Shown: positions 59,862-64,000 of the stretch, in pieces | Layout of the letters: the number at the start of each line of letters is the position of its first letter | Position numbering within the stretch: position 1 is the first letter of the stretch | DNA from: Glaciecola sp. KUL10 | GTDB lineage: Bacteria; Pseudomonadota; Gammaproteobacteria; Enterobacterales; Alteromonadaceae | Reading direction: 5' to 3' | Assembly (NCBI RefSeq): GCF_003203515.1 | Contig: NZ_BGNG01000002.1 | Coordinates: forward strand, 124,001-188,000 | Length of the DNA: 64,000 nt | The notes under the pieces: generated by a model | Database searches by the model: none | The model's input: only the letters and a program-made list of their open reading frames with translations | Told to the model about the DNA's origin: nothing | Translations under genes and position numbers: made by a program

Positions 59862-60614
59862 TACTCCAATACCCGCAAGCGTTCGCTTTACTTTACCCTT
59901 AAACGCTAGCCAACTGGTTTTCGGCCTTACAGGTGCAATTTTCACTAGTCTATCAATGTCAATTGCATCGCTACTTAGCTTATTTACATGCGCCATCAGG
60001 TAATACTTGCAATTAAGCGTTTTCAACTTTTCTAGTGATTGCTTATAAAGAATGGGGTAGTGAACTGGAAAGGGCGGTGTCAGTTGCCCTTTTACTTGAA
60101 CAATCAAGTCAGCAACGTATACATGCCCTGACGTTTCATGAAAAACAGAGATATCTCTGTCAGTATGCCCAGGCGTGGAGACGATAACCCAATCTTCAAA
60201 CCCTGGGATGTTCTCTTTATCTTTTAACATAAGGTCTGATGTTAATGAGGGTGGAAACCAAATAAACCGACGTTTCTTGCCCATTCGTCCGGCAACCCAA
60301 GAGGCTAATCCGATATCTACTAAATGAGCCAGCTTACCTTTAACACCGTGGTACCATTGACGCGTAAACTCTCCGCTGATAATTTGACACGACGTCGCTC
60401 TTTTCAGTGCAACTGCGCAGCCAGCGTGGTCAGGGTGCATATGAGTAACAATAACTGTATTTAAGTCTGTAAAAGGCCGTTTAAGCTCAGTTTCGAAATA
60501 CTGATTCAATACGTCAAAATCCGCGATACTGCACCCATCTAGCAGTAAGCAACCGTGCTGGTATTCGACCAAATGAATGTTTTGAATATAGCCCTTTATA
60601 GTATGTATCTTCAT
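59838..60614 (-). CDS. MBL-fold metallo-hydrolase
   Basis: A 258-aa metallo-beta-lactamase-fold protein. The metal motif THMHPDHAG (about residues 57-65), a later GHTDRD (near 152) and a C-terminal AHVNK histidine supply the expected two-metal ligands. No signal peptide. The substrate is unknown; glyoxalase II-like, lactonase or other hydrolase roles are all possible. It is convergent with tldD, overlapping at the 3' end, and 101 bases separate its start from the yebG stop. Confidence 0.85.
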   Translation of the reverse strand: MKIHTIKGYIQNIHLVEYQHGCLLLDGCSIADFDVLNQYFETELKRPFTDLNTVIVTHMHPDHAGCAVALKRATSCQIISGEFTRQWYHGVKGKLAHLVDIGLASWVAGRMGKKRRFIWFPPSLTSDLMLKDKENIPGFEDWVIVSTPGHTDRDISVFHETSGHVYVADLIVQVKGQLTPPFPVHYPILYKQSLEKLKTLNCKYYLMAHVNKLSSDAIDIDRLVKIAPVRPKTSWLAFKGKVKRTLAGIGVLGRSTNG

Positions 60615-60715
60615 ATTAGTAGGTTGTTGATAGCTTCAACTCATCGTACCACATGAATGATTTTGAAATCGACTATAACACTTCGTCTGTGTGCATCAGA
60701 TGTAAAGTAGAGAGT

Positions 60716-61000
60716 TTAAGCCTGTTTGATATCTACTATGTCTGCTTTTTCCTGAGCCAGCATTTCTCCAGCTTCTGCGCCTTTGAATATCTTAAGTACC
60801 GATTCCTTATTTTTCGATAAAAGAATAGTTAACTCTTCCGCAAGTTCCTCAGAAAGATCAACACCCTTGCCGCAGATGTATGCATTTAGGTTGTCCGCGA
60901 CCTCTAGCATTTTGTCGTATTTATCAGCTTCTTTTTTGTCAGTCGTAACCAATTTATCGACTCCTTTGTGCTTAACCACATATTGAGTGATGACAGCCAT
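60716..61000 (-). CDS. yebG: YebG family SOS-response protein
   Basis: A 94-aa YebG homologue, a small DNA-damage-inducible protein of unknown mechanism: MAVITQYVVKHKGVDKL, then KKEADKYDKMLEVADNL. The start has GGGAG on the minus strand six bases upstream. A consensus LexA box lies 42 bases upstream of the start, so it should be induced by DNA damage, as in E. coli. Confidence 0.9.
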   Translation of the reverse strand: MAVITQYVVKHKGVDKLVTTDKKEADKYDKMLEVADNLNAYICGKGVDLSEELAEELTILLSKNKESVLKIFKGAEAGEMLAQEKADIVDIKQA

Positions 61001-61041
61001 TGTTTTCTCCCGTTTTCGACGAACTCTTAATATACATTAAT

Positions 61042-61061
61042 CACTGTATAAATAAACAGTT
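61042..61061. promoter_or_regulatory. LexA (SOS) box upstream of yebG
   Basis: The core CTG-N10-CAG is exact (61044-61059, spacer tataaataaa), with an A+T-rich centre as in E. coli boxes. It lies between yebG (minus) and the HAD gene (plus) and is 42 bases from the yebG start. Confidence 0.85.
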
Positions 61062-61145
61062 TTTCGATGGGGTATATAAGTGTTTGGTCTCAACACATTC
61101 ATTTACCGTATAATTTTCCTTTGATTACATGGACTAGGAGATAAC

Positions 61146-61706
61146 TTGTTTCCAATTTATAGCATTAGGGGCGTAATCTTTGATTTGGATGATACGTTAG
61201 TACATACCAATCTTGATTTTGGGAAAATAAAATCTGCTATTTCATGTCCACCAGATCAAGATATTTTAAGCTTTGTAGCATCTATCCCAAATAAGTTAGA
61301 ACGTGAGCATGCACATAGTGTCATTTTGGCTCACGAACTTGATGACGCGCACACCTCTGTTTGGATAAAGGGGGCTAGAGACTTTGTAATACGCCTTCAG
61401 AAACAAGGTATTCCATGCGCCATTGTCACCCGAAATTGTCGGCAAGCAACTGAGATTAAAATTAAAAAAAATAGTATCCCAATTGACCTAATTATTACAC
61501 GAGAAGATGCTCCAGCTAAGCCAGATCCAAGTGCACTAAATGATATAAATGCAAAGTGGCAGTTTGCTTCTCATGAGGTCGCCTATATCGGTGATTATAA
61601 ATACGATATTCAGGCTGCTCACAACGCGAATATGCAGGCTTGGTTGTTTTCCCATGACCCTCACAAAACTGACTTCGAAGACATGCTGCAATTGATAGAA
61701 AAATAG
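61146..61706 (+). CDS. HAD-superfamily phosphatase
   Basis: A 186-aa HAD hydrolase. Motif I DLDDT (about residues 13-17) holds the nucleophile Asp and the acid/base Asp; motif II is the Thr in IVTRN (near 94); Lys in PAKPDP (near 124) and motif III GDYKYD (near 143) complete the site. It probably dephosphorylates a small metabolite. The start is TTG 61146, with AGGAG five bases upstream; no ATG is better placed. The LexA box of yebG lies about 85 bases upstream but faces the other gene. Confidence 0.87.
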   Translation: MFPIYSIRGVIFDLDDTLVHTNLDFGKIKSAISCPPDQDILSFVASIPNKLEREHAHSVILAHELDDAHTSVWIKGARDFVIRLQKQGIPCAIVTRNCRQATEIKIKKNSIPIDLIITREDAPAKPDPSALNDINAKWQFASHEVAYIGDYKYDIQAAHNANMQAWLFSHDPHKTDFEDMLQLIEK

Positions 61707-61737
61707 ATGGCAAGCTATGTTGCTAATTTCATTGCGC

Positions 61738-61758
61738 TTTCGAAATAATTATTCGAAA
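61738..61758. promoter_or_regulatory. Palindrome upstream of the AraC-type regulator gene
   Basis: TTTCGAA and TTCGAAA flank a seven-base A+T centre (ataatta), and a related AATAATTATT occurs again about 20 bases further on. It is a plausible operator, possibly for autoregulation of the regulator gene starting at 61876. No matching protein is known. Confidence 0.4.
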
Positions 61759-61875
61759 TTTCCTAATAATTATTGCAAAAAATAGACTTTAGTTGTACTT
61801 TTGTTCTGGTCGTACCACTTGAGGTGGGTAATTCTTTGCCAGATATTTAGATGTAGGCAGTAGTAGGGGAATAAC

Positions 61876-63630
61876 TTGGTTTATACGGATGTAAGTGCTG
61901 AACTCTCTTTGGCGTTTTTTGAAAGTCATCAATATCACTCTTTCACTGAGTGCTCAGTAACAGGCCTATTACTATTTATTGGTATTTTATTCCTTAGTAG
62001 CATAGCGTTTTTTGCCCGACACTTAAAAATCAACTCACAAGCTGTTGTTAATGCGCTTGAGCTTGAAAAACGAGAGCTATTAGTAGCACTAGCTCAGCAG
62101 CATCTACAGGTTTCAAATTGTGCAAACCGTATACAATCTATTATAAACGACACGAATGAGGGCCTAGCGCAAGCTCATGATGAAACTTCGTGGATAGAAC
62201 AAAAAGATTCATTGGTTTTTCAGTCTTCTACATTAAAGGCCGTTACTAACAAGTTGGTTTCACTGGATCTTAAGCGTTTTGCTGGTCCTCAAAGCACCTA
62301 TCAGACAAACACTGCTGATGTGCTCGATAAATGTGCAAAGCTATTTGCCTCGTTTTGCCGAGTGAACGATCAAAAATTGGTGATAAATAGCACAACTGAG
62401 GCTGTTGTAGAGCTTCCAGCAAAACTGTTAGAAAAACTGATAAACCGCTTAGTTATTATCTCAATTCAACATTCAAGAGATGATGAGCCGGTTGTTGTAA
62501 ACGCAAGCAGCGATGCGTCGGGTTTTTATTTATGTATCGAGGATTTTGGACAAGGTATTCCCTTTCATCGACAAAGAAATATTGCGTTGAATGCGAGTAT
62601 AAAGACGCTTTCAGCAGATTTGGATAAATATATAAATGGGACAGACTTACTTAGCCTCGAAGATATTACCAGTATTTGTAAACATTTCGGTGGTTCCTTT
62701 GATCTCGTGAGTGCGGTTAACTATTCAACTCGAAGCTATTTATATTTTCCGGTTTGTAATCTTGATGCAAGTTCGAATATCAATAAACAACAGTCTCTAA
62801 ATTTTGAGCTAAGTAATGATACCGCTGAATTACACCCAAAGTATGAAGTTGAACCACCGGTGTCACTTAAACCAAAAATTATGATTTTAGCCTCAGATCG
62901 AGCCATCGCGTTAAGGCTTCAAGAAACCCTTGGAAGCGATTTACTGTGCGATTCTTTTTTGAACATAGAATCAGTCATTGCTAGCTATTCAAAATCTGAA
63001 GCATCAGCGATAATCATCGAACATGGATTTTGTGGTTTAAGCGCAATAGAGGTCTTACATTTACTCGACCGCATTAAAGTACCTCAGACCTATCATAGGC
63101 CAAGCTCGTTAGTGTTACTCAATTCTCCCGATACTCAGTCTAGGCTAAGCCTGCTGAGACGGGGTGTCAGTGATGTTGTTCAATCTCCGTATAGTATGGA
63201 TGAAATAAAACTTGTGCTAAAAAACGCAATTAAGGAACGTGCTGACGATTCAACTTCAGTTGGGGAAAGTAAGGTAGAGTACTCAGTGAATAATGCTACC
63301 GATTCCGAATTCATGGAAAGGTTTGCGAGTATTATAAACGAACAGTATTCGGACCCGGATTTTAGTCGCGAAAAGGTGGCTAAGCAAATGTTTGTTGAGA
63401 CGAGAACCCTTTCACGGAAACTGAATGTTTACTCTGGCATTAGCTTTGGAGAGCACCTCAAAAAGGTGCGATTAGAAAATGCAAAACTTTCAATTTTATC
63501 TGGCGCGCAAGTATCGGAAGCTTGCTATGAGGTCGGCTTCAATAATTTGTCTCATTTTAGCACCGCTTTCAAAAAGGAATATGGTTTTGCGCCCTCTAAA
63601 CTCGTCGATGTTAGCCGTGTCCGCCAATAA
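61876..63630 (+). CDS. Membrane-anchored AraC regulator with degenerate kinase and receiver domains
   Basis: A 584-aa fusion. A membrane helix at about 29-47 is followed by a coiled coil, then a HATPase-like domain (about 140-290) keeping the DFGQGIP G1 loop but lacking a clear N-box asparagine, with no phosphoacceptor-His region. Next is a receiver-like domain (about 335-450) in which the acidic pocket is ASD, the phospho-Asp position reads EHG, and the usual Lys is absent. An AraC HTH (about 480-580) with ACYEVGFNNLSHFSTAFKKE closes it. The layout is like hybrid two-component regulators but seems unable to phosphorylate in the usual way. The start is TTG 61876 with AGGGGA six bases upstream. 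The 3' end overlaps the next, convergent gene by 20 bases. Confidence 0.82.
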   Translation: MVYTDVSAELSLAFFESHQYHSFTECSVTGLLLFIGILFLSSIAFFARHLKINSQAVVNALELEKRELLVALAQQHLQVSNCANRIQSIINDTNEGLAQAHDETSWIEQKDSLVFQSSTLKAVTNKLVSLDLKRFAGPQSTYQTNTADVLDKCAKLFASFCRVNDQKLVINSTTEAVVELPAKLLEKLINRLVIISIQHSRDDEPVVVNASSDASGFYLCIEDFGQGIPFHRQRNIALNASIKTLSADLDKYINGTDLLSLEDITSICKHFGGSFDLVSAVNYSTRSYLYFPVCNLDASSNINKQQSLNFELSNDTAELHPKYEVEPPVSLKPKIMILASDRAIALRLQETLGSDLLCDSFLNIESVIASYSKSEASAIIIEHGFCGLSAIEVLHLLDRIKVPQTYHRPSSLVLLNSPDTQSRLSLLRRGVSDVVQSPYSMDEIKLVLKNAIKERADDSTSVGESKVEYSVNNATDSEFMERFASIINEQYSDPDFSREKVAKQMFVETRTLSRKLNVYSGISFGEHLKKVRLENAKLSILSGAQVSEACYEVGFNNLSHFSTAFKKEYGFAPSKLVDVSRVRQ

Positions 63631-64000
63631 TTTGTACCTGCGAAATATCGGTGTCGCCTTTCAAAGCTTTTAAAATAGCATCTTGAGTAAGTGTACGCAT
63701 GCCATCTAACATACACTGAGCTTTCATCTCTGAGACTGACGTTTCTTTGTATACTAAGCTTCTTAAATCGGGTGTCATGGTGAGTAGTTCATGTACACCT
63801 GTTCTTCCTTTATAGCCGGTATCACCGCACTCTTCGCATCCTTTCCCTCTATGTAGAGTAAGTGGTTCATCTAAGGTAAAATCTGATAAATACGCTTCGC
63901 CATAATTGCGTTTAATAAAGCTAATTTCTTTTTCACTGGCTACGTAAGGCTCCTTGCAATTAGCACATATTGTTCTGATTAAACGCTGAGCCAAGATGCC
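63611..64000 (-). CDS. GspE/PilB-type ATPase, C-terminal part (gene runs off window)
   Basis: The C-terminal 129 residues of a type II secretion or type IV pilus ATPase; the gene continues beyond the window, and TTG 63994 is not its start. The block LAQRLIRTICANCKEP and the tetracysteine pair CANC...GCEECGDTGYKGR are diagnostic. It differs from mshE in this window (the cysteine-flanking text and end differ), so it is a second paralogue, probably of a distinct T2SS or pilus system. It is convergent with the AraC-type gene. Confidence 0.88.
   Translation of the reverse strand, partial: GILAQRLIRTICANCKEPYVASEKEISFIKRNYGEAYLSDFTLDEPLTLHRGKGCEECGDTGYKGRTGVHELLTMTPDLRSLVYKETSVSEMKAQCMLDGMRTLTQDAILKALKGDTDISQVQIIGGHG

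Noticed and set aside
60653-60820. 55-codon plus-strand frame with a CIRC motif between the MBL gene and yebG
   Set aside because: Most of it is antisense to yebG, the composition is Phe/Tyr/Cys-rich like a shadow frame, and there is no ribosome-binding site.

Overview
The window reads as a chromosomal segment of a marine gammaproteobacterium, most likely of the order Alteromonadales (Alteromonas/Glaciecola-like). The basis is the gene order uvrA-MFS | ssb | mshI...Q | mreBCD-maf-rng-yhdP-tldD, which I recall from Vibrio, Shewanella and alteromonads, together with an E. coli-type LexA box before yebG and moderate G+C. Genus cannot be fixed by reading alone. I saw no rRNA, tRNA, CRISPR array, transposase or integrase.

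Layout. 0-3 kb: ppa, a DUF3299 periplasmic protein and a chemoreceptor. 3-7 kb (minus strand): uvrA, a hotdog thioesterase and a 2OG-Fe(II) oxygenase, probably one operon. 7.3-8.6 kb: YajR-type MFS transporter. 8.8-17.3 kb: an accessory cluster in which an ExbB/TolQ/MotA-type channel is paired with two VWA proteins whose N-terminal helices carry the ExbD/TolR-like membrane aspartate, plus a PEGA/pseudo-SUMF1 protein, a TPR/PEGA protein, a lipoprotein, a secreted Cys protein and a 39-aa membrane peptide. A polysaccharide-lyase-like lipoprotein follows on the minus strand, then ssb. 19.1-21.5 kb: a decayed PAS/GGDEF/EAL gene in the place where mshH/csrD lies in relatives.

21.6-31.6 kb: a tightly packed seven-gene operon for envelope redox or cytochrome-type functions: a 1706-aa protein with three CxxCH motifs and twelve FG-GAP-like repeats, a Tat-exported DUF1501 protein, an SNase-fold lipoprotein lacking two catalytic arginines, a TlpA-like thioredoxin, a DUF4266 lipoprotein ending in a Gly/Cys tail, a DUF3570 outer-membrane-type protein and an ApbE flavin transferase. 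31.8-49.9 kb: the MSHA type IV pilus operon (mshI to mshQ), without mshF and without an intact mshH; mshQ is split at a run of seven T. 50-60 kb: the shape and envelope block mreB, mreC, mreD, maf, rng, yhdP, tldD. 59.8-64 kb: an MBL-fold hydrolase, yebG with its LexA box, a HAD phosphatase, a membrane-anchored AraC regulator with degenerate kinase and receiver domains, and the 3' end of a second GspE/PilB-type ATPase running off the window.

The main message is that a conserved ssb-msh-mre backbone is interrupted by two accessory blocks, at 8.8-18.0 kb and 21.6-31.6 kb. Both encode envelope systems that I cannot match to a characterised machine. The first, an ion-channel plus twin-VWA cluster, is the best candidate here for an undescribed system.
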